DNA of 64,000 bases from Helicoverpa zea. Taxonomy: Eukaryota; Arthropoda; Insecta; Lepidoptera; Noctuidae. Below, piece by piece: positions 13,001 to 26,005 of the stretch. The notes under the pieces were generated by a model that ran no database searches, was not told the origin of the DNA, and saw nothing but the letters and a program-made list of their open reading frames with translations. Positions within the stretch are counted from its first letter, which is position 1. Each line of letters begins with the position of its first letter. The position numbers and the translations under genes were made by a program. The DNA lies in contig NC_061458.1 in assembly GCF_022581195.2 (NCBI RefSeq), positions 8,184,001 to 8,248,000 on the forward strand, read 5' to 3'.

Positions 13001-14185
13001 ATTATGTGTATGACGTGCTGATCTGAATTAGTATGCCTTTGCTGTTTCTAGTCCTTAGTATTATTCCGAATGACAGATACTTTAGTCAAAGTGACCATTT
13101 CAGCAGGATAAGGGGGTGCCTGGGGTCGACATAAATTCCGATGTCAGCGTTATTGCGGCGTCCTTAGTTTGACGAAGGTACGGCTCGAATTGTTGAGGTT
13201 ATCTAAAAGCAGATCGAACCCTTAAAACTGTCTTTCTTGTGTTGTGTTTATTGTTTGCCAGAATGCGGAATTCTCGACAGGGTGTTAAGATTTCTGATGA
13301 TTGGGTGGGTGAAATAACTGCAAAATACCGGACCTTTCTTTGCGATATTTTGATTTATATTGCAGAAAAGTTTATAATAAATCCGGGTGACCGCATTGCC
13401 TTAAAAAGAACTACATTCTTTATTTAAAAAATGTCTTCTCCTATTTAATCCACCCCTTTGTCTCCCAAGACTGCCGAGAGAAATTGTCACCGCCTTATCT
13501 CATTGATTAAGGAGGATATGTTGCATCGCATGGAGACGGCGTCTAGAAACGAGAGGTAACGATCCTGAGGGTTTTGTTGCACATAGAAGGATATTAACTA
13601 CAAGCAAGAAGCTGTAGAAGCGTTGATAAAGTATCGATACATCTTGCCATCTGATCGTAATCGAATCCTCGGTTTGGTATCCGATGTTTAGACAAGATAT
13701 CGATACTTATCTTGCTCGTTAAGCTATTATCTTTGATTGATGAAATAACAGGCTGAGCAAAATGATTCGAGATAGCGGTAGGTATGTTATTCTTAGAGAT
13801 CAGGGTAATCGCGCTCAGGGTTCATTATTATAGATAGATTCTATTCTATTCTATAGATAGAGACATATTCATACCTACTTAGACATACTGGAGCATGTAA
13901 TAATAATTTCAAAGACTAAAGACCAAGTTAGAAAAGACGGAGTAATATAAGAGTTTAAGGACTAAGACAGTCACCACATTTGTTGCATAAACGACGTCAT
14001 TCACAATGCAGTACTGCATAGCAACACGAGGTGGTCTAAGCATGGTAGTACCCGTATTTTAAGAGTTAAGTAGATATGCGCCATCGTAATCTGGATAGTG
14101 CCATAAGATATTTAAAAATTCATTAATACTTACAGGCTTTTTGATACATTACTCGGATGACGTTATTGATCAGACACATATAATT
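10071..14185. other. Noncoding stretch with one weak first-exon candidate
   Basis: No long coding frame and no protein domain. The part at 10870-11230 and 11520-11700 has higher GC and more CpG than its surroundings, which could mark a promoter area; see the candidate exon at 11145-11206. The rest shows nothing I can name. Confidence 0.5.
11145..11206 (+). CDS. Possible first coding exon (weak candidate)
   Basis: An ATG (gattATGaag) opens 20 codons plus two bases and then meets a good splice donor (gcgaat|gtgagt). The peptide MKPFNVLFVNVIVEISGLLR is hydrophobic like a signal peptide. A TATATAT stands at 11094-11100, but this would leave a leader of only about 20 bases. No downstream exon on the plus strand could be identified, so the intron would be long or the call false. 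Chance is a real alternative. Confidence 0.2.
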
Positions 14186-14225
14186 ATACTAGCTGCTGCC
14201 CGCAACTTCGTCCACGTGGACGCTA
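14186..14225 (+). repeat. LINE 3'-end fragment (RTE-type)
   Basis: The stretch 'actagctgctgcccgcaac' followed by ttcgtccacgtgg matches the widespread tail of lepidopteran RTE-type LINEs (usual form ctagctgttgcccgcgactt). Only about 40 bases remain. Confidence 0.5.
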
Positions 14226-14997
14226 TAAAACAGCAAAGATTTCTTTATTTTGTATTCATGAGTAATACACCTGCGCTATAAATGATATAACAGTACTTAT
14301 CATTTGAATTACTAATTTTACCAAGCCGTAAGATATACATCTTAGATTTTGCGGTTATGGGACGGTTGAGTGTATATTTGTGTGAGAGATGTTAACACAA
14401 CAATTACAATTTGAAGTATTTATATCGATATAATATGAAAATCGATAACAAATGACCGATACCCCTCAAAAGATTGACCTCATCACGCTTGACCAGTCGA
14501 GCTGGAACTTTTGTCTGACTTTTTAAGGAGCAGCTTCCAAGTATTTTCATTGTTGTGGGTCAACCATTGTGCTGGTCAGCGCCTAGGTCGATAGAAGTGT
14601 GGTCAGACTCTTTTTGTTGAAATAACTACAAAGTATAATATTTTCTTGTCACGTGCCAGGATTTTTTTAAAAGCAATTTAGACTTTTATAATATTGTTGA
14701 TATACATAGTTGTATGTACTCAGAAATAATTATCCTAGATATGAACAAAAAACCGACCATAAAAGTTTGATTCAGGAACATCCTAAATCAATTACGTCTA
14801 CCTGACTTGTTCTTATAAAATGCACTGAAAAGAGTTCCATAAACGATGGCATCTAATCCTTTAGGAACAAAAAACAAACTTTTTTAATTAGGCCATCCGA
14901 GTTCAGGAAAACGAGGCCATAAAAAGACAGAGCAAAAACACGTAATTGAATACGTTTGTTGGTATCTCCCGTGAAACTTCTAATACATGCGTCATAT

Positions 14998-15230
14998 GGA
15001 GGGGTAGGTAGACTAGGCTCTCTTTAGACATGCGTTGATGCTTGATGAAAGCATAACTTCACATCTTTTGCATTTGATCCCGTGTCTATTCATGCGTAGA
15101 TAATCACTGCTATAGGAACCTAGGCGTTCCATTTTTGAATTGAATTCCAATAAGTGCAAAGACACATTTGGATGCTCTGTATGAAGTAAGGAATGGAGGT
15201 AAATCCTAAGCAATACTACTACTAGTCGTT
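14998..15230 (+). repeat. Local tandem duplication, copy 1
   Basis: About 230 bases starting at ggggtaggtagactaggctctct recur in diverged form at 15576-15790 (ggggtacgtagactaggctctct). Shared blocks include 'agacatgcgt', 'tgaaagcat', 'aatcactgc' and 'tgtatgaagtaagga'. Small indels separate the copies. A SINE has since inserted in the right part of this copy. Confidence 0.8.
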
Positions 15231-15524
15231 ACGTTTACGTTTGACGACCTCGATGGCGCAATGGTCACCATGCCGGACTGCCGAACCTGAGGTCCCGGGT
15301 TCGATTCCCGGCTCGGTCGACATTTGTGTGATGAGCATGCTTGTTGACCGTGGTCTGGGTGTTACAATATGTATTTATAAATATGTATATATGTAGCTAT
15401 ATGTAGTTTATCAGTTGTGTTAGCACCCATAACACAAGTTAATTAATAACTTACCATGGGGCTAACCGACCGTGTGTGAAAAGATGTCCCGACATTATAT
15501 TATTATATATTGTCCCGACATTAT
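15231..15524 (+). mobile_element. tRNA-derived SINE
   Basis: The head is tRNA-like with an A box (tggcgcaatgg, 15254-15264) and a B box (ggttcgattcc, 15298-15308), the internal RNA polymerase III promoter. The body holds 'ggtctgggtgttacaat', tatgtatat repeats, 'agcacccataacacaag' and 'ctaaccgaccgtgtgtg', and ends in tgtcccgacattat repeats. This is a widespread lepidopteran SINE type. The flanks actagtcgt (15221) and actagtcat (15525) may be the target duplication. It is not a tRNA gene: the cloverleaf is incomplete and the 3' body is SINE-like. Confidence 0.8.
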
Positions 15525-15575
15525 ACTAGTCATAATAGACAAGTTACTTTTTGTGTCTAATACAGTGTTATATAA

Positions 15576-15790
15576 AAGGGGTACGTAGACTAGGCTCTCT
15601 CAGACATGCGTAGAAAATGAAAGCATCACAACTTTTGAATTTGATCTCATAATGTCTAATCGTTCGTAGTTAATCACTGCAATAGGAATGTAGGCTTTCC
15701 ACTTTTTGATTCAAATTTCAATATAGACTGTGTCCTTGGATGTTATGTATGAAGTAAGGAGCAGTATCTACTAGTCATCATAATAGAAAA
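15576..15790 (+). repeat. Local tandem duplication, copy 2
   Basis: This is the second copy of the unit at 14998-15230. It runs on without interruption into ctactagtcatcataatagaaaagttac, which in copy 1 is found only after the SINE (15525-15550). It is therefore the empty site for that SINE. Confidence 0.75.
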
Positions 15791-18700
15791 GTTACTCTGT
15801 ATTTCTGTTACAAAATGAACTTCATAAGTACGCAGATAGATAAAACCCTAAGGAGCATAGAAGGAAGGATATAGTTTACACACGTAAGAAAAATAAAGTA
15901 GAATCTTCCAGAAACCGCACGAGGCAGTTAGTTTTTGAATAAGATAAGAGATTAAGGCCATTCACTGTTTCCTACACGTGAATGATTATTTCTTTAGAAA
16001 TATGTTCTTTATTTGCTTCAGCTTATTCGAAATTGGCTTTATCATTGCTATTCAATTGAATCTTCCCATAGTAACATATTGATACTTCCTATAGGTAATT
16101 TTGGTAGGTATGTATGTAATATTATTCGTAGTCTAAGAAAGAAAAAGTAAAATAAAACGGGTTCTATTCTTTTATCTCGTTTCAGATAGAAAATTACGCA
16201 AAATTTCGTAGGATCTCTACGGATCTAAGTTTTTCTTTCATATCATTAAATAAACGTTCAACCGCCTTAGCACCGAAAGGATTTTGGCCTCAGGTTTCTA
16301 ACTGGAGTTGTTATGTAGGTAGTCGAAACCAAATGGAAGTAATACCTTTTTGTGGAAAGTTTTCGTTTTTTATTTTTTATACCTGTAATTCCATCGATAA
16401 AATTGTTTCCAGGCTACACGCCAAAACTTAAGAATAGGGAAGTACTTAAATTATTACACTTCAGTTTTTTTCATATATACCTACCGTATATTTTACAAGC
16501 TCGTAAATCTGCTGATTATTGTGTTCATTTTCTAATAACAGACACATTATTTAAACTGGACGATAAGTTTTAATGTAATTAGAATAAAACGAACAACTCA
16601 AGCAAAGACACAAAGAATTTTAATTCAAATATTTATGAACAAATTCAAAGACATTCCTTTGTTACAAAAGAAGAATAAACAAACAGTGTTAAATAATCGA
16701 CCTCTTTGGTATATTTTATGGCGCAAACTTTATTTCTATCCTAACAAGATTTAATATTGATGGTGTGGCCAAACGAAATATTTGTCCTGGGGTGAAGCTT
16801 AATTAAAATACTTAGACATTCTCAGCGGACAAGGAGTTCGGGTTAATAACACGATTTTATTAGATTACTAGAGATAATTTTCGGTTTTCTCTTGAGTTAA
16901 TTTACGATCCTGATACCATAACATATTTAGCTAAATCGATGAAAGAAAAACTATTTTACTATTTCACCACGGAACCTTAAATTAGTTCAGAGAGATTCAG
17001 TTCTATATAGATATTATATCAATGAATGAAATCTTGAGACTTTGTGAATTTATTGTGGCTAGAAAAACCAACAATGACAATGTAGAAGCTTAGTTTCAGT
17101 GCACGACAAGTTCCTAGAATATTATATTCAATAGATGGCAAATTCTTTTTATTCCTAGCACGAGTGCGCTTTCCTTGAACAATTCATTACTCTTTCTGAA
17201 CATTAATCAAGGACATTTTAAGAGCTGCTGCCATGTACCTGTAGAGAGAATTTATGGTCTATTATGTCATATTTTTATAGAAAAACGTAGTCAATGTTCA
17301 CTCTTGCTTTATCAAAAGTCACTTAAAATTTTTCATTTGTTAGCGTCACTTCGTTATATTTTAACAGAAATAATCTTAACTCAAATGTCGTGAGAGAAAG
17401 GAATGGCGAATTTTATTCCAATATTTACATAAAACCTGCGACGAAAGTTTCAACAATCTAGTGAAGGTGTTTTATTTTCGTGAATCCGGCTCGTAAATCT
17501 GACGGATTGACGAACGGGACCAAATAAGAAATTCTGGTTTCCAGACTCGAATCTTTAATCAAATTATTCGGGATCTTAAATTTAAGAGAGGAGTTTTGTA
17601 CAAATGACCACAAGCGTTCGTTTTAACATCGTTGTCTGTTCGAATAATGGAAAAAGTTTCTTAGTAATAGCTATCTCAGACAATCAACGAAGAGGAGGAG
17701 GTGGTTTTTCTACTTAATAAATTTTCAAGGATACCTTTGATAAGTTTCTTTCATATTTTGTTAAAACTCGATTAGAGTGTATTTTAAAACCAACTAAACT
17801 ATTTACCGCATTATCCACAGTTTCAAAAAATACAATGATTAAAGTATAGGCCACAGCGAACCGATTTTTAAAGTAATACCTGTTATTATATCGAGCGCAG
17901 TACCTTATTCGATGCTTAAACACTTTTAATCTTACATTATCTCTTCTAGTTTTATCCAATGATCAGTTTCAGTGCTCAAAGAAGTTAACAAATCAGTGGT
18001 TTCTCATAATTCCATGTAATTATCTCTCTTCTGCTTCACCAAGTTTCAATTTACGCAAGACTCTCAGATTAAACTGAAGTTTTCAATTTTCGTTCACATT
18101 AAAGGAAGTTAGAGGGTCGCTTGTGGAGGCTTCATCAATTTTTATAGCTCCAAGACTCAAGATAAGCTAGCTCATTACCAATGTTTTTTTAATGTAATCG
18201 ACTTTTCTGATAATTTTTTTTAAATTGAATTTTGGTGATAAATCGGTTTCTTAAATTACAAGTATGAAAATGGTTGCGGTTACGTAAACCTCGTTTACGC
18301 CAATGAGCTAACGTCATGATAATTTTTACTAAAGGTGTACAGTACGTACCTATTCCATTCTTAGTTATTTATTTTTAGTGCCGATATTCGCCAACTTAAT
18401 TTCAAAGACAACGTTTTAAGGTAATTGACAAAGTCCGTAGATTAACAAACTTCGTTGAGACTATTTATTACGAGAAGTTTCGACAAACAATATCCGTATA
18501 GATACGCCGTATCCTGCGGTTTTATCCAGAATATTGGATTAGTCACTAAAATGAATTCGGGCCGGAGAAAGAGATATTGCCACAAAATAAATAACTACAA
18601 GGTTTTACTCGCTTTACTGCGACTAAATCTGGGATGACAATTATTTATTAGACCGTTAAAAGGGTACGAGAGATGGTTTATAAATGAAAAGCGCCAAACA

Positions 18701-19590
18701 AACATAGTCTATTTTTGAATCGATACTCAAACTGATCTCTAAAATATTTTACAAAATAAACATAAGTAAGCGATTAACGTCAGCTTGCGGGATTAATAGG
18801 GGACATTTTTTATTCATTTTCTAAAATTATTTATCACTAAAAAGGTCGTTAAGGCCACGAAATATTAATTGAATTTTATTTTATTTTGGAGAGTAACAGA
18901 TTGCGTCTAGCCTGCTTGATTGAAGATAATTAAAGCAGTATCGAATATGCTAAAAAAAACAGCTACATACTATTGCGTTATATGTTCGTAATAGGGATCA
19001 TTCCGTACATTAATAAGCATATTATGTAGTGATAATTTAAAGTTAAAATAATATTAGGTAGATTTTACTTGAGGTAGGCACAAGGGCACTAGGCCATTAA
19101 AGTTTACTTTCCATTGTATAATAATGCAATCCTTTTGCTATTATCATCACCAGCTCGTTTAAGTATATCAATAAGCATAGGTGCCATGGAGACACTCAGC
19201 GCTCCTGTCTGTCCCTGAATTCTGCACAGCTATAAAGCTAATAAGCTATAAATCCCAATTTCAATCTTCTTTAAAAAAAATCTTAATGATTTTTTTTACA
19301 AACACAGCCTGACAAGAGAATCTTAAAAGGAGTTCTGAGTATAATATTCAGTTTTAAGGTACGATTTGGAAACGAGCTGCCAACTGCAAGTGTCGACCGC
19401 GACGTCATGATATTGGTCGTGACTGAGGGCGATTGTATGTGTTGCTGCTGCTTCGATCCAAAAACATTTTATGTAAATACATACAAACCTGGAGTCTTCG
19501 TGACAATAATAGTGAATAGGATTTTTCTAGGCAAGTGTGCTCCATTTTCTACTATATCGTCGTTTACTGCCAGGTGAGATATAGGTCAAA
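15791..19590. other. AT-rich noncoding stretch
   Basis: No supported gene. Short open frames (for example 17714-17959 minus and 18455-18637 plus) have no domain, no splice context and random composition. No long repeat structure seen. Confidence 0.5.
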
Positions 19591-19593
19591 CGC

Positions 19594-19680
19594 GATTCAT
19601 CATCATCCTCCGAGCCTTTTCGCAACTATGTTGGGATCGGCTTCCAGTCTAACCGGATGTAGCTGAGTACCAGGTCAAAC
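19594..19680 (-). repeat. SINE 3'-end fragment
   Basis: On the minus strand it reads ctggtactcagctacatccgg...ctggaagccgatcccaacat...ggctcggaggatgatgatga, the 3' end of the same SINE type that is complete at 58893-59288. The head is missing. Confidence 0.75.
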
Positions 19681-19714
19681 GTCAGTCAATCAGCAATTTT
19701 ATATATAAAAAAAA

Positions 19715-20095
19715 ATACGTGTGGCACTCGGGGACTGCCGCGGTAAAGCTATTGCATAGCATTCTGTATTGTATTCGTCCGATTTCGGAGCAGCTCGTCT
19801 CGATTCGGGCGAGTTCCGTAAAGTCGTACAATACGTCTAATCGCACGACACACAGCGCCGTGTCGAAGACTGCCGAACTAACACGACGTTAGACGATGCA
19901 CGGCCTTCAAGCCACACCTCCGTGCCCGTCGGAGTGGGGAGCGTGAGGTTTTTTTGTTACGGAATTTCTGGATTTGGTCCCCGCGCTCAAGGCCTGCGAT
20001 AGAAGCTATGCAATAGCTTAAAACCACCAGTGGTGCAGCAGCGGCATGTGTGTTCAGCAGTTGCAGTCGCCGGCTCGCTTCGAAAACGTACCTTA
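19715..20095. repeat. GC-rich foldback repeat
   Basis: This island is clearly richer in GC and CpG than its flanks. A perfect 15-base inverted repeat, aagctattgcatagc, lies at 19746-19760 and, reversed, at 20005-20019, next to gactgccgcgg and ctatcgcaggcc. It resembles a dispersed nonautonomous repeat. Neither ends nor target duplication could be fixed, and there is no coding frame. Confidence 0.45.
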
Positions 20096-20837
20096 ACTCC
20101 TTTCTAAAGGCGAAGATCTTGACGCCACTTAAGCAAGTTCGCTTTGTATTAAGGCAGTTTTAGCCGATCTAATTTCCGACAAGTTCTTATGCTATTTATG
20201 AACTCTGAACAGTGTTTGCACGGTGTAGTAGCTTTAAGTTTGTCTTTAATTTAGTTCGTTTAATATAAATTGTTTTCAACTTGATTGTTTCGTCTTACTT
20301 TATGAGGAGTTAGTAGCAGTCAGTACTGAGAATTTTAGTTGATGCTAGTTGTTATCACGTTTAGGACAAATAATTGTTAGATACGTAAAATGAGTTTTGC
20401 GTGTGTGTTGTTGTTGGGTACAAGTGTTTTTATTATTTCACACAGGCTTTTGCCCCGAATTTTGTCTCTATTTCGTGTACGTGGAACATATCTTGAAATT
20501 GACTGTTGTTAGATTCATACGATTTTTACATTTAGTTAAACATTAATTTATTTTCACTTCAGTGTATTCATCTAAAAAAACTTTTTAATTCGTTGTTATA
20601 GAATAATGTTTCTACTGAGCGATGATCAATAACAAACATTATCCTTTTTCCCGACACAAAAAATGAGGTATTTACGTACGACAATGAGTTTACTGTCTTG
20701 TTAACTTGTTCGAGATTTACCCGGTTGACTAACGATGTAATAAAGCGTTCTGTATCACTGTTCCCTGACAGCTTGTAACTGCGATCGTTCACAAACTTTT
20801 CTAAATCAATCACTTTAGTTTTCTCACTTTCCTTATT

Positions 20838-21051
20838 AAACGCGTGCACGCTACAAACTTTTAGTCGGCCGATAGTTGATTTGGGCTCATAAATGCGTAT
20901 GAAGGTAAATGGAAGTACACACCTAACAACGAACCGGTATTTGGTCGGTATCAGACTGGCTAAAAACTTTGATCGAATACACGATTTTCGAAAAAAAACT
21001 ACCAACGGGGCGACAGTCGGTCGACTAAAAGTTTGTAGTGTGCGCGCGCTC
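20838..21051. mobile_element. MITE, Harbinger-like, about 214 bp
   Basis: Its ends are inverted repeats of about 38 bases around 'ctacaaacttttagtcgg'. On the right it ends gtgtgcgcgcgctc followed by TAA. The left flank TTA/ATT is not a perfect duplicate. The same terminal motif (ttttagtcggccgacagt) is in the elements at 35892-36086 and 36112-36304. The 145-codon open frame across it on the minus strand (20568-21005) is due to the element and its flank and is not a gene. Confidence 0.65.
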
Positions 21052-21059
21052 TAAGTTTT

Positions 21060-24000
21060 CTTATTTCGCATTTCATGTTTATTACATTTCATCTAGTATG
21101 AATAAGGATAATAAGAGGATTCTATTTTCGGAAAACAAGCTGCAAAAGTATTGTTGATTCTTGTATGGTTTGTCTTTATCCCAAACCTCAAAATAAATAA
21201 ACACATATGCTAAAAGTACTTGTTACACTTTATAACTGTTTACAGACACCTAGATGGATAAAAATATTTAATTTAAAATGTGTTATTTTTGACGTTCCAG
21301 TAATTATCATCTACATACCTACCTACCTTATTACCTATATACGCATCTATAATAATATTTGGCGTTCGAATTAATCACTGACGTATCTAACCTTTGAAAA
21401 CATAATTATATTTTTTTTGTGAAGCAATTTTATTAAGTATCTTATCAGGATCATTTATACTGGTTTCTGGGTATTTAAAAATATGAAAGGATTTAAATGA
21501 GTCCTCTTTTTTGTGTTGATTAGGGTTGACGTAATAATGTACTTAGATAAGGTTTACTGACAACACGTTGTCGGAAATATCATTCACGTGCAATGTTAAA
21601 AATTGTTTACTCCATTAACAACGTTTTTTTTTTTTAAATACGTTTTTTAGAACATTAGAACACTGTTATACTTATACAATCAAAAATTTAAATATTGATA
21701 AATATATGATACAATGGTTGTGGCCATGTTATAAAACTCGTGAATTTGATGTAGTATTTCCTAAATTAAAGACGCGTAAAGATTGAAGTGCGCAAAAGCA
21801 AAGTTGTTGCTTCTTTATGTACCTCCGTAAACTATACTTATCTATGTTATACCATACATAGTTATATTTATTATTATACCTTCTTACTACGTACCCATTA
21901 CGGATACATTTTCGTTACGTTTGAAAGAAGATACAGCAACAAATGCGAGTTCGTTTTTTGTGTATAAACAGGGTTGGATTCGCTTCCCGAGGGAATGTTT
22001 CTACTTTCACGGCATTATTTTAGGCTTAGAGTGGGAACTTTTTTCTCTATGCCTCTTATGTCGCCTTTCTATACCGTGGCTTTACAGCTAAGGAAATGTA
22101 TTTTTTGTATCTATTTTCCAGATATTTATCTTTTTTTTTATACGTAATATTTTATATTAGTGCCTTTTGTGAATTGATGAGGAGGCGTAATAGACATTTT
22201 CCCAAGTGACTTTGTTTGGTAAATTGAAGATAATCTTCAGCAAGAATCGAATGTTTAGTAAAGATACTGTAGTTTAGAATATAGTTAAAAAATATGTTTG
22301 TAATTTATAATTGAGTCTATTCTCAGTAGCATTTGTAATCGGGCGAAACTATTGCCGTCAACTGAACTTACAAGTGTATTCTCGATATTCGAACTCAAAT
22401 CTGATAATCAGCTATATTAATGATATTTGAACAGACCAGTCACAAAAAATAAAAACATAAAAATATAGGCAGTCTATTTCGACATATTCTTCCAAACAAT
22501 AAAACAATTTACCCATAAAAAATGTTTTATGCACCAATATACCCGTAATACGTAATCCACCTATTACGTTCATTACACTGCACAAGAATGATGAAACATG
22601 TCGTGTGACAAATGACCACAAAACAGTACCGTACGACATAAAACAACGCTGTGATGTATGCGCGAATGGATTACCATTTGTACAAACAAACGTGGAGCCA
22701 CGAAATAAATGGGGTGACTATTTATTTTTATATCCTCCTTCACAGAGCTTTGAGTGGCTTTAAAGAGGAAGGATGCTTAGGGTAATAAGCAATACGACGT
22801 TTTAGAGACAGTGAAGATTTTAGCTGTTAACAAGAGAAAACATCTCAAGTAAGACAGTATTATTTTTCAATGTAGCAGGCAATTAATAAACCTTACAAAA
22901 TACTCGTCTCAGTTTGCTCTTGTAACGAGATAAGTCAAAGCTTTGTCCGATCTTAGTGCTCGCTGGTATTTCTCCTCGATAGTTTATCATCCATCATTCA
23001 TAACGTTACTATATATATTGATACTCCTAAAACGAGGCTTTCATTGCATAACAATGTAAAAGGGCCATCAAATCCGACCATCCCAAAAGCTAGCATTCAT
23101 ATTGTTGGATACAACACGATGTTCTGCTTTCAAAATACACTAAAGTGCCTTACTTAAGATATATTAAGGAAATATATCAAGGAAATTGGATTGCGTTATT
23201 GTAATCAGTACAATGATATGTTAATATAATGGCTTAATGTAATTATAATAGGCTGTTATTCAATTCAATTAGTAGCAGGTAATCAAATATTGTATACAGC
23301 TACATTGTTGTCTTTACAGTAAATATTTTTCAGTGGTAATGCGAAAAATAGTATCCGAAATCGGAGCGGAAAATTGTTTTAACAGAAAGAAAATGACGAT
23401 AAAAACTATCTACTAACGCTGCTCTTTCTTCTAAAGTTACAACGTTTCCGTACACCTGAAGTTTGGAGACGCCGCTGGCTAAGTTAACTTGAAAACAGTT
23501 CAAAACGATCAATTTCCAAAAATAAACAATTGGTTAATCGAATCAGCTTTTAAAAGCTGCCAAATATATTATTATGACAAACACGAAAACTTTGGTTGAA
23601 CATGATTTATTTATATTTGCTCGTTACGGTGTTTTGTAATCCTACGGTAAATATTTGTACCGTCCATGGCGAATAAATCGTCACATATTTTACGAAAACA
23701 AGCCATTGTTGTTCCAGTCACGGCAATATATTTTTTACGCTTGCTGTGACAGACATATAAAACCTACGGATTCCAGTTTATTTATTTATATGGATATAGG
23801 ATTTCACATACAAATAACGTAATATTAATATGATAAATCTGCTCGGTGAATGATGATAAAATGCTGCAAACACGGTGTCGTATTGAAGAAATTTGATCTC
23901 CCAGGTACTCGACATATATATGTGTGGAAGGATCTCCAATTACATGGAAATTTCATAGAGGGTGAGTGTAATTCGTGTCCCCAGCGTGGCACCATTAATG

Positions 24001-25180
24001 ATATAAAGTGACCCGACTGACGGCAATTAGGCAGACCCTGCCTTGCTATACCAATCTATACCTAGAACTATGTTTGGCTGATATGACATGAAATGTTATA
24101 ATATTAAGGATATTCCCGGAAGAGAATTATTAACATTGCTTTCGGTAATGACATTAGTCATGGACCTGGAAATTGTACTAAATATAACATACTTCTATAA
24201 TATGGCAAAGAGGACTTTTGTCTTTAACTAATTAAAAAACTTCTAGAGACAAACGCTGCCCAAGAATTATAAATGAAAACTAATTTAGTTGAACAGGCAT
24301 TCAGCTTTTCGCTTTTAGGTCTTCAGGTGAATTTTTAATTAAAGAAAAAAAGGAATATTTAATAGCTGACTAAACAGCACTCCATCCAAGAAGTTCTCAA
24401 AATAAGTGCCTTAAATACCGTCTTATTTTACGTCCTTAATTCATCTATGTAATCAACATATGTATGTGAGAAATATAGTTTACCTACCTATTCTCTCGTC
24501 AATCATCATTACTAATTACGATTTCAATATTCCAGTTGAATTTCGATTCCTACGCCTAATTCTAGAATAGGTAATAGGTCCCTACATTTAGTTTAAGAGC
24601 TGTTTTATAGAACATAGGTTACAAACGACGTGAATGCCATCAAACATCTATTTGGGGGAGGCTGCCGGCCGATTATAGGAAAATTCAATGTAGCGGTTAC
24701 GTAATTTCGGTTTTCCGGGTTGGCGCGCCTGGTAATAGTCCTTATACCTATGCTAACGTATCCTATGACGAAATTAGGGGGCGAGGAATTGAGATCGTCT
24801 GGCCAGTATGTTTATGTTGGTTTTCGTCGTAAAACATAATATTGTGAATTGGAGAGCTCATTAATTTTGTAACTTAAGTGAAGTTAAATTGACGTGGTAA
24901 TAAAGTAGAACATAATTTACACAAAAAAAATGTAAATATTACCTAGCAAGAAATATAATGTTTCTTCCTCGGTTCTCTGAAAAGGATCACAATAGAAAAG
25001 TGTTCTATATAGAAAAACACTGCGAGGAGTGGAACCACAAATAAACATAATACGTAGCTTTCCTAAGTAACGCGATATACAACTTGTTTTATTTAGGGAA
25101 ACGCCGCCATGGAAAATTTTACGAGTCCGACAATAATTACTTTTCTTTTTTGCGTGGAGTCAATAAAAACATCGCCTTTA
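21060..25180. other. AT-rich noncoding stretch
   Basis: No supported coding exon or RNA gene. Short frames lack domains. A GC-richer patch at about 24640-24790 is unexplained. Confidence 0.5.
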
Positions 25181-26002
25181 GGGATTGTTCACACCAAACG
25201 TATTGTCCGCCGCTGACTGTGAGTATACTCACTGTCTGCCCCAGTGTGAACGTCGACTCAATCTGCAGTACGCGTACTCACCAAGCCGACAATAGGCTAT
25301 AGCGTACGATGCGCTACATGTGTGAACAAAAGAATAGGCTCTTGTAGGTTCACACTAGATGCGTACGCTGAGCGGCTGACTATTCTACACATAAAAGGGC
25401 TCAGTATTTGAAGTTGCTCGTAGTATTTTATAAACGATAAAACTAGCGTAATTTATTTTTTTCAAATCAGACGTTTTACTGATATTTCAATTAAATGATG
25501 CGCATTCAGATAGTTGCCATTTGCGAAGCTCTAGAGGAAGACGAAAATAATAAAAAGAAGAGATTGTGGGTACATCCCTTAAATTTGAAGAGATGTTTTC
25601 TTGGTCAATTTCATACTTTATATTTCGAATATAGACTTTATCCAAATAAGTTCAAGAAATATTTTCGTATGACAGTAAAACATTCGATGAGTTACTATCT
25701 TTAATACGTTTAAGTTTATATAAAAGGGACACTAATTATCGACGTGCTGTACCGAGGCGCGGCGGTGCGTACGCGGCGGAGCGGCGCTATTCGGCAACTG
25801 CGTCCGCGTAGCCAATCCGCGTCCGCCGTGCATAGTCGCGTAGTAAAATAATCGGCCACTGAGAGTCAGCTACAACATACGTCGTAACAGCGTATAGTCG
25901 GTTCGGTGTGAACGACAATTTCAATATATATGGAAAAGCAATAAACTGCGTAACGCGCGCTCACAGTCAGCGGCCGACAATACGTTTGGTCTGAACGATG
26001 CC
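25181..26002 (+). mobile_element. PIF/Harbinger element, internally deleted, 822 bp
   Basis: The ends are inverted repeats of about 40 bases: gggattgttcacaccaaacg at the left and, on the other strand, ggcatcgttcagaccaaacg at the right, both continuing tattgtcSgccgctgactgtgag. The flanks are TTA (25178-25180) and TTA (26003-26005), the 3-base TWA duplication typical of the PIF/Harbinger superfamily. Inside is an N-terminal transposase remnant (25495-25704). CpG-rich subterminal regions fill the rest. The element is a deletion derivative that could move only with transposase from elsewhere. Confidence 0.85.
25495..25704 (+). pseudogene. Harbinger transposase (ALP1/HARBI1-like), N-terminal remnant
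   Basis: The 69-codon frame contains KKRLWVHPLNLKR, then GQFHTLYFEYRLYPNKF and KKYFRMTVKHSMSYYL. This matches the start of PIF/Harbinger transposases, which have a WVHPxN block, an FHxL block and a P-x-KF-x-x-YFRM block before the catalytic domain. The frame stops after this part, where the internal deletion of the element begins, so the DDE catalytic core is absent. The acidic stretch ALEEDENNKKK precedes the WVHP block, as in full-length relatives. The position inside a TTA-flanked element with inverted ends supports the assignment independently. Confidence 0.75.
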
Positions 26003-26005
26003 TTA

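Noticed and set aside
15246..15320. Functional tRNA gene
   Set aside because: A and B boxes are good, but the acceptor stem does not pair well and a SINE body follows directly.
20568..21005. 145-codon minus-strand frame as a gene
   Set aside because: Half of it is inside a MITE with inverted ends; no domain or splice context.
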